Source: Tethya wilhelma | Lineage: Eukaryota; Porifera; Demospongiae; Tethyida; Tethyidae | DNA length: 64,000 nt | Reading direction: 5' to 3' | NCBI GenBank assembly: GCA_964030475.1 | Contig: CAXIPT010000007.1 | Span: 145,071 to 209,070, forward strand | Part shown: one piece after another, positions 54,515 to 64,000 of the stretch | Numbering within the stretch: the stretch's first letter is position 1 | How the letters are laid out: each line of letters begins with the position of its first letter | Position numbers and translations under genes: made by a program | Notes under the pieces: model-generated | The model's input: only the letters and a program-made list of their open reading frames with translations | Told to the model about the DNA's origin: nothing | Database searches by the model: none

Positions 54515-55085
54515 ATCGTAAAAAGTGCCACTTTAATTTGCATAGAGAGTCCAGGTAGGTGATGCATATTAGGAGAGGTGCTTCAATTAGAAGTCTATCG
54601 GTAGCCATTTCAATTTCACACACACACACACACACAGTTTTTGTTTAATTCTCACCAGAAAAGAAGTTGTATCCTCCATTGGGTCCGTAATAATGCTCCG
54701 CCCCCTTATCGACATCGTACACCTTGCCTAATATGGCCAGCCAGATTGGTTTCAATGGTCCACTGTGACCATGAGCTGCTAGCTCATTCAATGTGATCAG
54801 TCGTGTGCCTGATTTTGAGACGATTGGTTTGGGCGGGTTGTCGACGTCAAACGGAGGATTGTAGTAAGTCTCATCGTCAGTACGGGTGGAGTCCATGGGG
54901 GGCTCATCAGCATCACTGGTTAGAGGAGGTGACTTGCTGGGGGTCTTCTCTTTCTTCACTTTAGCTGGAGGTGGGGACTTGCTCTCCTTTAACACACCCT
55001 TCACAAGTGAGCTGATTTCCTCCCTGTATTGGTAACCAATAGCAACCAAGATTAGTAATATTCCTAGTTGATATAGCTTGGCCAT
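53542..55085 (-). CDS. CYB5D2: Neuferricin homologue (cytochrome b5 domain protein)
   Basis: Three phase-consistent exons (54656-55085, 54123-54450, 53542-53740) give 318 residues. An N-terminal hydrophobic helix (LYQLGILLILVAIGYQY) acts as a signal peptide or anchor, then a Lys/Pro/Ser-rich spacer. The cytochrome b5-like MAPR domain contains LITLNELAAHG, WLAILGKVYDVDKG and HYYGPNGGYNFFSG, then RAFVTGEFNDEGL. The conserved C-terminal half has GHYYNKDGSPTKAW and a Cys-rich end with GYPRRFFAPGS and CACIHDDD. The family is membrane-associated or secreted and haem-binding. Exon 1 is duplicated at 56942-57371. A 57-bp (GA)n supplies the exon 2 polypyrimidine tract. Confidence 0.93.
53900..54048. 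repeat. Fold-back element copy in neuferricin intron 2
   Basis: Left TACCATAATAGCGGGTAAAT and right ATTTACCTACTATATGGTA are inverted. The interior has GTGTGCATAAAAAACTG and CATTCGCCAATTTGCC words. Confidence 0.8.
54455..54511. repeat. (GA)n at neuferricin exon 2 acceptor and duplication breakpoint
   Basis: A pure GA tract ending directly before the acceptor of the exon starting at 54450. Flanking bases resemble the GA tract at 56417, where the duplicated block starts. Confidence 0.9.
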
Positions 55086-55237
55086 CTCTCCAAGTCAGTA
55101 CCCCCCTCTTTACAACGGATCACTGTGGCAGCTCGAGCACAGGTAGAGGTTCGACAGGTGTGTGATTCCAAATAAAGCCCACCCACGTGTAGTCCCTAAA
55201 TAACCTTTTGACCTTTTAGGCTTCTGTCCAATGGTGA
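55086..55237. promoter_or_regulatory. Neuferricin/TRMT44 divergent promoter, proximal copy
   Basis: 152 bp between the neuferricin ATG and the position equivalent to the TRMT44 ATG. It shares AAATAAAGCCCACCCACGTG and GACCTTTTGACCTTTTAGGC with the distal copy, so these conserved words are promoter candidates. Confidence 0.55.
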
Positions 55238-56369
55238 ATGGAGGGTTAGAGCTGTCTCTCAGAGTGCTCAGTGACCTGTTCTGGCGACGACTTTCTCTCT
55301 GGCGTGGAGGTCTGGCTGAGGAGACCCAATGTGGTGAACAAGAGAGTCCTGGGAGCGGTGCTTCTTGAAGAACAACCATTGACCTCCCTGACCTCTGACA
55401 GTCAGTGGGTGAAGAGCCTCTCCAAGTCTCTCTGGGAGGGAGTGTTTAAAGACCACGGACTCTCAGTGTTCAGTGACGACACAAGGTTGATAATACGAGA
55501 AATTCTTCCAAAACCACGCAGCATTTCTCCTGGTCGAGAGGCTGTTATAATAGGTGGATACATACACACACATCACCTCAATATGTTCCACGTTTAGCAT
55601 GTTTGTTTGTTTCATGAGTGAGTATATCCCTCCTGCAGACAGTCAGAACCATTGTGTTGTGTTTGTCCCTCTCTCTGAGGGTGATAGTGCAACTGCTCCT
55701 TCAATTATTGTCCCTGAGGCGTTAGGGTACATGATGAGGTACTGGGCCAAGGAACAGTCTGGACAACAAACGTATGTACTCAGGAAATATGTGCGTCAAA
55801 GATATGTCATTTCTAAGTGTAGCTACTAACCAAATGTCTGACTCTATGTCTCCTTATACATTACACTTTGTCATTCTGACAGGCTATCTCTGTACAGCCA
55901 GTCGTCCAACAGCACGGCCCCTCCCCATAATGGAGTCACGGTGCCAACTTGTGAGTGGCTAGCAGCCGTCCTCCTTCCTAAGATAGCTCAATGGTCGATG
56001 GAGAATGCCCTCAGGGATCAAGAGCAGCCCTCACACCAGGTGCCCCGCCCCCACATCCCCTTGGACAGGTACTGCCAGCTGTACTCCCAGTTGAAGGAGA
56101 AGTATGGCCCCCCTCTGGTGGACAGCTGGCCAGAGGCAACTGACCCTCACAAGTTTGTCTATGAAGACATTGCTATAGCGACGTATCTGCTGGTGAGAAG
56201 AGGTGGTGGTGTTGTCACGTAAACTGTAATGTAATGTTGTTTGTCTTGTGTTGGTTGGTAGGTTCTGTGGGAGGAGGAAAGGAGAGAGCTTGGTCTGACG
56301 GAGAGACAGTCATTTGTCGATCTTGGCTGTGGAAATGGTCTCCTTGTCTACCTGCTATCAGCTGAGGGA
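55238..56369 (+). pseudogene. Truncated proximal copy of TRMT44 (exons 1-4)
   Basis: Exons equivalent to TRMT44 exons 1-4 (to 55553, 55639-55771, 55883-56192, 56262-56369) with intact splice sites. Exon 2 lacks nine bases found in the distal copy. The ATG at 55238 is followed by GAG GGT TAG, so codon 4 is a stop, where the distal gene has TGG. No exon 5 or later follows, because the block ends at a (GA)n tract at 56417. It therefore cannot encode the full enzyme. Confidence 0.8.
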
Positions 56370-56412
56370 GTGAGTAGACATATTGATACTGTATTCCCGA
56401 TATCCTAGTTAG

Positions 56413-56416
<4 letters not shown>

Positions 56417-56458
<42 letters not shown>
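56417..56458. repeat. (GA)n at the tandem duplication junction
   Basis: It joins TRMT44 intron 4 sequence (ending CCTAGTTAGTTAT) to neuferricin intron 1 sequence (AAAAGTGCTACT, CAGAGTCCAGGT), which mirrors 54512-54560. Confidence 0.85.
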
Positions 56459-56509
56459 ACCATGAAAAGTGCTACTAAAATTTTATACAGAGTCCAGGTA
56501 CACAGTCAT

Positions 56510-56840
56510 CTGTACCATATTGTTCTCACAAACTCAGTCTGACATAAGTCCACTATTTAGCATGGCTGTGCTTTAGTATCTGTTGCAGCTAATGGCATTG
56601 TGTGCATGATCCAGCTACCCTTGTGGAAAGGATATGGTGGAGGCCATTATGGTATGTTGGTAAACATTGAATAAGGCAAACTGGATCCTGACGTCAAAAT
56701 GTGCTTTTCTCGGCCACCACATCGAGATATACAGCGTCACCACCTTAAGAAGTGCTAATAAAACCCATTGGTGACTGAAGGCAACCCAAAAAGAAAGAAT
56801 CTTCAACTAGTTTTGAAAAAATTATCAAGAGCATGATTGA
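56510..56840. other. About 330-bp insertion in the distal duplicate
   Basis: This stretch is absent from the equivalent place in the proximal copy (near 54560). No ORF or terminal repeat was recognised. Confidence 0.5.
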
Positions 56841-56941
56841 GGCACCAGGTGATGCATATTAGGAGGTGCTTTAAATAGAAGTCTATACAATAGCCATTTC
56901 AATTTCACACACACACGCACACACTCTTGTATAATTCTCAC

Positions 56942-57371
56942 CAGAAAAGAAGTTGTAGCCTCCATTGGGTCCGTAATAATGCTCTGCCCCCTTATCGACA
57001 TCGTACACCTTGCCTAATATGGCCAGCCAGATTGGTTTCAATGGTCCACTGTGACCATGAGCTGCTAGTTCGTTCAACGTGATCAGTCGTGTGCCTGATT
57101 TTGAGACGATTGGTTTGGGCGGGTTGTCGACGTCAAAAGGAGGATTGTAGTAAGTCTCATCGTCAGTACGGGTGGAGTCCATGGGGGGCTCATCAGAATC
57201 ACTGGTCAGAGGAGGTGACTTGCTGGGGGTCTTCTCTTTCTTCACTTTAGCTGGAGGTGGGGACTTGCTCTCCTTTAACACACCCTTCACAAGTGAGCTG
57301 ATTTCCTCCCTGTATTGGTAACCAATAGCAACCAAGATTAGTAATATTCCTAGTTGATATAGCTTGGCCAT
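56942..57371 (-). pseudogene. Orphan duplicate of neuferricin exon 1
   Basis: 430 bp nearly identical to 54656-55085 with ATG, anchor helix, cytochrome b5 start and GTGAGA donor intact, and one noted replacement (DAD to DSD in the spacer). Exons 2 and 3 are not repeated, because the unit ends at the GA tract. It may still be transcribed from its own copy of the promoter, but it can only give a truncated protein. Confidence 0.85.
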
Positions 57372-57539
57372 CTCTCCCAGTCAGTGCCCCAATGATGTCC
57401 TCTTTGCAATGGATCACTGTGGCAGCTCGAACACAGGAAGACGGGAAGAGGGTCGATGAAAAACAGATGTGCAATTCCAAATAAAGCCCACCCACGTGTA
57501 GTAACTGAAATGACCTTTTGACCTTTTAGGCTTTGTCCA
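57372..57539. promoter_or_regulatory. Neuferricin/TRMT44 divergent promoter, distal copy
   Basis: 168 bp. It drives intact TRMT44 rightwards and the orphan neuferricin exon leftwards, and keeps the CCACCCACGTG and GACCTTTTGACCTTTTAGGC words. Confidence 0.55.
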
Positions 57540-59869
57540 ATGGAGAGTTGGAGCTGTCTCTCAGAGTGCTCAGTGACCTGTTCTGGCGACGACTTTCTCT
57601 CTGGCGTGGAGGTCTGGCTGAGGAGACCCAATGTGGTCAACAAGAGAGTCCTGGGAGCGGTGCTTCTTGAAGAACAACCATTGAACTCCCTGACCTCTGA
57701 CAGTCAGTGGGTGGAGAGGCTCTCCAAGTCTCTCTGGGAGGGAGTGTTTAAAGACCACGGACTCTCAGTGTTCAGTGACGACACAAGATTGATAATACGA
57801 GAAATTCTTCCAAAACCACGCAGCATTTCTCCCGGTCGAGAGGCTGTTATAATAGGTAGATACATACACATACATCACCTCAATATATTCCACGTTTAGC
57901 ATGTTTGTTTGTTTCATAAGTGAGTGTATCCTTCCTGCAGACAGTCAGAACCATTGTGTTGTGTTTGTCCCTCTCTCCTCATTGCCTGAGGGTGATAGTG
58001 CAGCTGCTCCTTCGATTATTGTCCCTGAGGGGTTTGGGTACATGATGAGGTACTGGGTCAAGGAACAGTCTGGACAACAAACGTATGTACTCAGGAAATA
58101 TGTGCGTCAAAGATATGTCATTTCTAAGTGTAGCTACTAACCAAATGTCTGACTCTATGTCTCCTTGTACATTACACTTTGTCATTCTGACAGGCTTTCT
58201 CTGTACAGCCAGTCGTCCAACAGCACGGCCCCTCCCCATAATGGAGTCACGGTGCCAACTTGTGAGTGGCTAGCAGCCGTCCTTCTTCCTAAGATAGCTC
58301 AATGGTCGATGGAGAATACCCTCAGGGATCAAGAGCAGCCCTCACACCAGGTGTCCCGCCCCCACATCCCCTTGGACAGGTACTGCCAGCTGTACTCCCA
58401 GTTGAAGGAGAAGTATGGCCCTCCTCTGGTGGACAGCTGGCCAGAGGCAACTGACCCTCACAAGTTTGTCTATGAAGACATTGCAATAGCGACGTATCTG
58501 CTGGTGAGAAGAGGTGGTGTGTGTTGTCACATATACTGTAATGTAATGTTGTTTGTCTTGTGTTGGTTGGCAGGTTCTGTGGGAGGAGGAAAGGAGAGAG
58601 CTTGGTCTGACGGAGAGGCAGTCGTTTGTCGATCTTGGCTGTGGAAATGGTCTCCTTGTCTACCTGCTATCAGCTGAGGGAGTGAGTAGACATATTGATA
58701 CTGTATTCTCAATCTCTTGGTTAGTTAACTATCTTGGCCACACCCACTTCCTGTCAGCATCCTGGCAAAGGCATTGACTTGAGAGAGAGGAAGATATGGA
58801 GAATGTTTGGGAGGAAAGCTGACCTTCAGGTACAACACATACGCTACCAAGTCCTTGTTCCTTTCATCATGACATTGACCATCTTCCCTTCCATTCACTA
58901 CTCCACAAGCTGGAAGAAGGAAACCCCTCTTAGAGAGAGAGATTCATTTTCTCACCTGCCAAGAAGCCATCATTTGTTCCTTATCTCTCATTGTCATCAA
59001 AGCTGTACAACACCACCACATACACTACAGGTGTGCACCCTGACCCCGTCAGACTCTACCCTCTTCCCTGGCTTCGACTGGCTCCTTGGCAACCACTCCG
59101 ATGAGCTCACCCCCTGGATCCCCCTCATGGCTGCCCGCACCTCCTACCACACACGCTACTTCATCCTTCCCTGCTGCCCTCACGACTTTGACAGGAAGGT
59201 ATGGACCAGCGCCTGGCCTATAGATGGTTTTACATGCACAGGGAATAGATAATGAGCGCACAAAATAAGCAAATATGAGAAGCTGTGGGCCTGTCCAACA
59301 TCATAGCACATTATATCTGGTTGCTTATTTTGCACTTGAGCTCATTAAATATTCCCCATCTGTAGCTAGCTGCCTCCAGGATAAGAGCTTGGGTTGATTT
59401 CATGTCAATGATAAGGTTTTTTGGTTCATTTCCCCATGGACTGAGTGAGTTAGCAGCTGTATGTACTGTGTTTCAGTAGCTCCTCATGAGAGACTGAGGT
59501 CTGAGGACATGTTCCTTGTTAACATAGTTCTTCTAATGGTTGAAGTGTTCCCATTGGTCAGTGTTTGCTGTGGTGTATTCTACTCCATAGTGAGGTTCCC
59601 ATTCTCTTATGAAATCTTATCATTGAGGAAGTGAAAAAAGAGAGAGAGATGGGAAAGATGGAATTTAACAAATTGTTTCACTCTACTAGTCTTACTCAGA
59701 ACAAGGCAACTGCCATACCTTTAATGGAGGAGTGCCTTCTTTGGAATAATGGCTCTTTCTGAGGAACTCTTAAAGCTTGTTCCCAGCAAACTGGAACATT
59801 TCCTCTAAAGGATGGCCTAATGTGCACTCATTTTGTTTCCGCATGCGTACGTGTGCTAGTTATGTGTGT

Positions 59870-59905
<36 letters not shown>

Positions 59906-60323
59906 AAATATTTACTAGTTGTAGTAGATTGCATTATGCTAAAGAGCCGTGCTCATGTACATACAGGTCAGTTGTAATTGGAGCAAGACTATCACATATC
60001 CAGGGCGTGTGCTGTATTCACAGTGTTTCAAATGGTCTCAAGAGCTCACTGCTGCTGAAATAATTTGTTCACTTCCAGGCTAATAACTTCTGCTTCTTTA
60101 AAAGTTATTAGTTTGTTCTTATAAAGCTTTGCATAAACCCAGGCATTAATTTATAAAGTGTGTTCAGCTGGTATGTTGGTTTCTATGGAAAAAATGTCAG
60201 TAATGTTTTTGTTGTGTGTGTAATCCACTGCCTTCTAATGTAGAGGACAGCTGCTTCCACAGCCTCTGTTGAAGGACACTCTTCATTGATGAACCTTCAC
60301 TCAATTATCTTAAGATTAAATCA

Positions 60324-60368
<45 letters not shown>

Positions 60369-61953
60369 TCACTTCTACAGTTCTCCCGGACAGACACCCA
60401 CAGAAGTCAGTATCGCTGCTACTTGGACTACGTCAGACACATTGGAGAGACCGTGGGCTTCAAGGTGGAAGAGGACACACTCCGAATCCCTTCCAGCAAA
60501 CGAGTAAGACCAGTATCTTGTCAGAATTCAAAAGAGACTCAAAAGATGCAGGGTCAAGCATTTATGGACTGGGTGGTAGGGCATTTCTAGACGTTAGACA
60601 CACAACTCCCTCTTAGAGATTGTTGAGTAAAAACCCGCTACATTCCTTCAGGCAAACATCAATAAACCATGGCGTTGTATTCTTCCAGAATGAGAGCCAA
60701 GTTTTTCATGCATTACATCGTTATCAAACAATGGCTGTTTGGGTCTCTTGTGGTCCGACCACAGGAATGTCATGGCCTGTATTGTGGTGGGGAACTAGCT
60801 AGCTCCATTGAAAGGCGGGGCGTGGGTGCACCGATGTCAGTAAAGTGATTGCTACATTCAGGCTGTACCAATAATGTAGCCTACCACTGCCACAAATGGC
60901 TGGGTAGGTTCTGAGCACTGTCTCTGATGATGTGTGGCATTAGAGAGAATTGATTGCAATCATTTGTTCATTAATGGTTTCCTCTCGTGTACTCCTCTTT
61001 TTGTGTGTGTGTTCTGAGGAGTGAGCTCTGAGAGAGAGAGACTAAGAGTATTTCCACGAACCTGGCTCATCCTCCATGTTTTACCTGTAGGTGTGTCAGA
61101 TAGGAAGGGGGCGGAGCTATCCTCCCGAAGATGAGGCGTCTGTTGATCAACGAAGAAGAGAGTTTCTCCAATCGCGTTGCCATCATGGTCCCACTGTGAA
61201 CAGACCTCCCACGTCATGTGCAACAGTTGGAAGTCCATCAGATGGTGTCATTCCGTGTGTTAATGATGCAATGGGTGTGGGCATTAGTGAGGGGAAATCC
61301 AAGAATGTTGATTATTGTGATGACATCATTTCAAAGAGAGAGGTGAGGACTAGTGAGTTAAAACAACTGACATCTTGTGAGCAAGAAAAGAGCAGCTCTT
61401 GTCCAAGTGCATGGACGACATCATTCAAGCCACGAGACAGCAAAGAGCACGTCCGCAACTGTTCCCTAGTGGACTCCGACGTTAAGAGCCTCATCATTGC
61501 CACCATTACTGACCTCCTCCTGAAGACAGACTGTTACATCACCATCCATCGGTGCAGCTGCCACTGCCATTCCTTGGGAGAAGAGAAAGGAGGAGGAAAT
61601 GGCAAAGCCATTGTGGGTCTTCCTTCAGGAACAGAGCAGGAGGTTAGGATGACTGAGATGCCACCAGCCAAACAGAAGCCTTCTCCAAGTGGACCTTGCT
61701 CAAGCCTGGAAACTGATCTGCCTCATCAGCATCTTCCAGGAGGGGAAAATGGAGGAATGTCTTCAAGAAGAAGAAATGATCTAGGATCTAATGGAGCAGC
61801 TGCAATGAGGGAGTGCCCCTGCCAATCAAGGGAAGGATCCACCATCAAATGGAATGCAGGTGGTATGTTGATATCATCTGTGTGTTTGTCTATGTAATTG
61901 AATTAAGGGTTACATCATAGACATAATTGCATTATGAGAGGGACAGTATCCTC

Positions 61954-61989
<36 letters not shown>

Positions 61990-62532
61990 ATGTTATGTAG
62001 TTGATAAATATAGGAAACATTTAGACTTGAATTTCTTTGTAATTGTGGTGTATCCCTTACATTAATATTGGTGTAATCTTTCACTTCTAACTTAGTTCAA
62101 ATTGTTGGCTAACCCCCATTCCTTACACGGAAGTTAAAAATAAGTTATCTTATGTATTTTGAAATGTAACTCAAACAGGTGATTGAATGACAATAATTAG
62201 TGCTGACAGCATGGTGATTTCAATATGAGTGTTGTGTGTCTGTTGACTACTCCTGGAAAGTATTGCACATCATTTGCTGGCCATGAGTAAACTAAACTGT
62301 ATCTTGAGTTTTTTGGGACTCAAAAATAAACACACATCATTTTCTCTCATGCTGCATATAGATGCTACTTTGTGGGCATTATTTGGGGAAATTGTGAGGA
62401 AAGAAAGGTGGTATCCTACATGCTTAGAAATGGATGCCAGCCACCCCTGTTTGATTAGATAGATGTTTCCCAGAATTTTATGTTTCTTGGTAATCTACCT
62501 CAATCTGGACAAAAATAATAACAATTTCCCCT

Positions 62533-62599
<67 letters not shown>

Positions 62600-62733
62600 G
62601 GCAAAGCTCACTTGAATGAAGTAGTCAAAATGTTTGATCAAAGTGTTTTAAAGAAGCTGAAAAGGGAGTTTGGAGGTTTACAAACACTGCTCAGAAATGA
62701 TCATCAAATTTTCCAAGGTACATATAGCTGCTC

Positions 62734-62773
<40 letters not shown>

Positions 62774-63408
62774 TACAGGAGCTAGTCAACCATTGCCTTC
62801 ATAACTTTATTTAGAGATTCTCCTGGGCACAATGGGCTGTGCTCTAATTCAATAATGGACAATTCCTTAAGTTGATCATCTGTTTCATTTGGTTGGGCGG
62901 CTATTTCTGTTCTTAATTCCACATTCCTGTTCAATGAACTCATCCTGTTTTTCATTTTTGATTTCATCAAAAATGGCTGAAGCATTATCCTGCCATTCCA
63001 TCACATTTCCTGATGCTAAAAATAGGAGGGACCCTCTGGTTACTTATTAAGTAATTGGGTGCTCCCCCTTCACTAATGACATTAATTGGACGGTAAAGAT
63101 TACATAAGATGTGTACTTTAGTGTATTGCTTCACCCCCCCAGTTTCACAAGGGTTCATTGAACTCCGTAACTGGTCAGAGAGGGACCATCCTTCAAGACG
63201 ACCCCCAAAGCCAGCCAGCAAATATCAACAAGAGACAAAGAAACTCCTCCTGAAGACAAAACTGTGTTGGTTTCACCACAACCACCCCCAGTGCTGTCCG
63301 AGACTGGCATGTGATTGCCCCTATGCTCACGGTGATCAGGAACTGAGAGCTAGGCCTGACTTTAAGGCTGTCTTCGACAGTAAATATTCTAGTGAACTGC
63401 AAATTTGA
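57540..63408 (+). CDS. TRMT44: Probable tRNA(Ser) (uracil-44-2'-O)-methyltransferase homologue
   Basis: Ten phase-consistent exons: 57540-57855, 57941-58082, 58194-58503, 58574-58681, 58758-58829, 59031-59198, 60381-60503, 61091-61859, 62601-62717, 63143-63408. 796 residues, against 757 in human. The N-terminal GVEVWLRRPNVVNKR segment and KFVYEDIAIATYLL lead into the SAM-binding motif SFVDLGCGNGLLVYLL, then HPGKGIDLRERKIW, DWLLGNHSDELTPWIP, FILPCCPHDF and RIPSSKRVCQIGRGRSY. After a variable region, GGLQTLLRNDHQIF precedes a C-terminal CCCH zinc finger (LCWFHHNHPQCCPRLACDCP). The enzyme methylates U44 of tRNA-Ser. Exons 1-4 have a tandem truncated copy upstream. Confidence 0.94.
59199..60380. 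other. TRMT44 intron 6 (1.2 kb)
   Basis: No exon recognised. It has GT repeats at about 59864-59903 and a CA repeat at 60322-60364 that leads into the exon 7 acceptor. Confidence 0.5.
62538..62595. repeat. (CT)n at the TRMT44 exon 9 acceptor
   Basis: A 58-bp pure tract directly followed by TGATAG and the exon at 62601. Confidence 0.95.
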
Positions 63409-63425
63409 GCAGCTGTCATTGTATG

Positions 63426-63461
<36 letters not shown>

Positions 63462-63770
63462 ATGTGTGTATCATTGTGTGTTTGTTACCATGCAATTGAT
63501 GCTATCAATGTTGTACGTCATTGATCCAGTGTGAAATAGAATCCAGGATGGTTGACAATGAGCACACAATGCATATAATAGCCTGCTTGTTGACAGTAAA
63601 GAAAATAGATCAGTGGCCTGTGGAAAAACATTTATAGACTATTAGTTGTTTGGTACGTATGTAAATCATCTCGGGTGATATGCTTTACTTATCCCACGCA
63701 TTGTGAATTCCTTCTGTGGCATTCCACAGCCACAGCTCCTAGCAACCCGACTGGGATGCCATAGGAGTGG
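63409..63770. other. TRMT44 3' flank
   Basis: A GT repeat at about 63425-63459. No canonical AATAAA was noted and no exon recognised. Confidence 0.4.
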
Positions 63771-63780
63771 CTATTTATAG
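63771..63780 (+). promoter_or_regulatory. CTATTTATAG: TATA or MEF2-type site for a following gene
   Basis: The ten bases fit the MEF2 consensus (CTA, four A/T, TAG) and could serve as a TATA box. About 30-50 bp downstream the DNA becomes less AT-rich (GTAGTTCCAGTCAGTTGG) and no ORF starts before the window ends, as expected for a 5' UTR. Confidence 0.35.
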
Positions 63781-64000
63781 CTGGAGAGCCAGAGAGTGTA
63801 GTTCGCTGTAGTAGTTCCAGTCAGTTGGTGAGCTAGTCGGTGTGTTAGTCCGTGTGTATCGTCATAGAAGAGAGGGCAGCTGCAGTCTATCTGTCAGTGT
63901 TTAGTGGAGAAAAGAAACCGTTTGAAGAACTCGTAGAAAAAAATTTTTAGAGGTAGTTTTTTTGCTGGTGAGCAAATAAAATCGAAAGTGAAGAAATTTA

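Overview
This is eukaryotic nuclear DNA, most likely from a sponge and probably a demosponge. Genes are compact, with many short exons joined by GT-AG introns, and are often arranged head to head. The coding content is animal: CHFR, KMT5A, CLUH, NSRP1, GID8, SMIM14, neuferricin, TRMT44 and a TP53I13-like protein. Two large multidomain signalling proteins (Kelch-ankyrin-ROC-COR-Death and kinase-coiled coil-Kelch) fit the expanded receptor and kinase repertoires described for sponges. The sponge assignment is inference; species was not determined. I assembled exon models by hand and checked that reading phase is kept across every junction quoted.

Layout. 0-5 kb: an orphan rhodanese-like first exon, an unrecognised 172-residue ORF and weak exon candidates. 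4.9-5.3 kb: a repeat-containing tail-anchored ORF (minus). 5.8-12.1 kb: a 12-exon Kelch-ankyrin-ROC-COR-Death gene (minus), head to head with an intronless amidase (12.8-14.1, plus). 14.2-16.1 kb: NSRP1 (minus), with 61 bp between its start codon and that of GID8 (16.1-16.9, plus). 17.3-17.8 kb: the 3' end of an unnamed gene. 18-23.4 kb: repeats, a truncated kinase gene and a 2.6 kb perfect palindrome carrying DM13 exons. 23.4-38.3 kb: CLUH (30 exons, minus), whose 4.2 kb intron 16 contains an intact intronless kinase-Kelch gene on the opposite strand. 38.9-39.8 kb: SMIM14 (minus). 40.4-47.6 kb: CHFR (plus). 48.0-49.8 kb: TP53I13-like (minus). 50.1-51.4 kb: a 3-beta-HSD-type dehydrogenase (minus). 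51.5-53.3 kb: KMT5A (plus). 53.5-55.1 kb: neuferricin (minus). 55.2-63.4 kb: a tandem duplication across the neuferricin/TRMT44 divergent promoter, then intact TRMT44 (plus). A promoter for a further gene may begin at about 63.77 kb.

The genes do not form one pathway. Several act on the cell cycle, chromatin or protein turnover (CHFR, KMT5A, GID8); others act on RNA (NSRP1, TRMT44, and CLUH for mitochondrial mRNAs). The ROCO-Death and kinase-Kelch proteins look like signalling or innate-immunity adaptors that share Kelch-type repeats, and they are the most unusual content.

Non-coding structure is rich. It includes a family of fold-back elements with TACCGTATAG-like ends, a second hairpin family with AGCCTCGT/CCCAGG words, minisatellites, and many GA/CT or CA/GT microsatellites lying directly at 3' splice sites.
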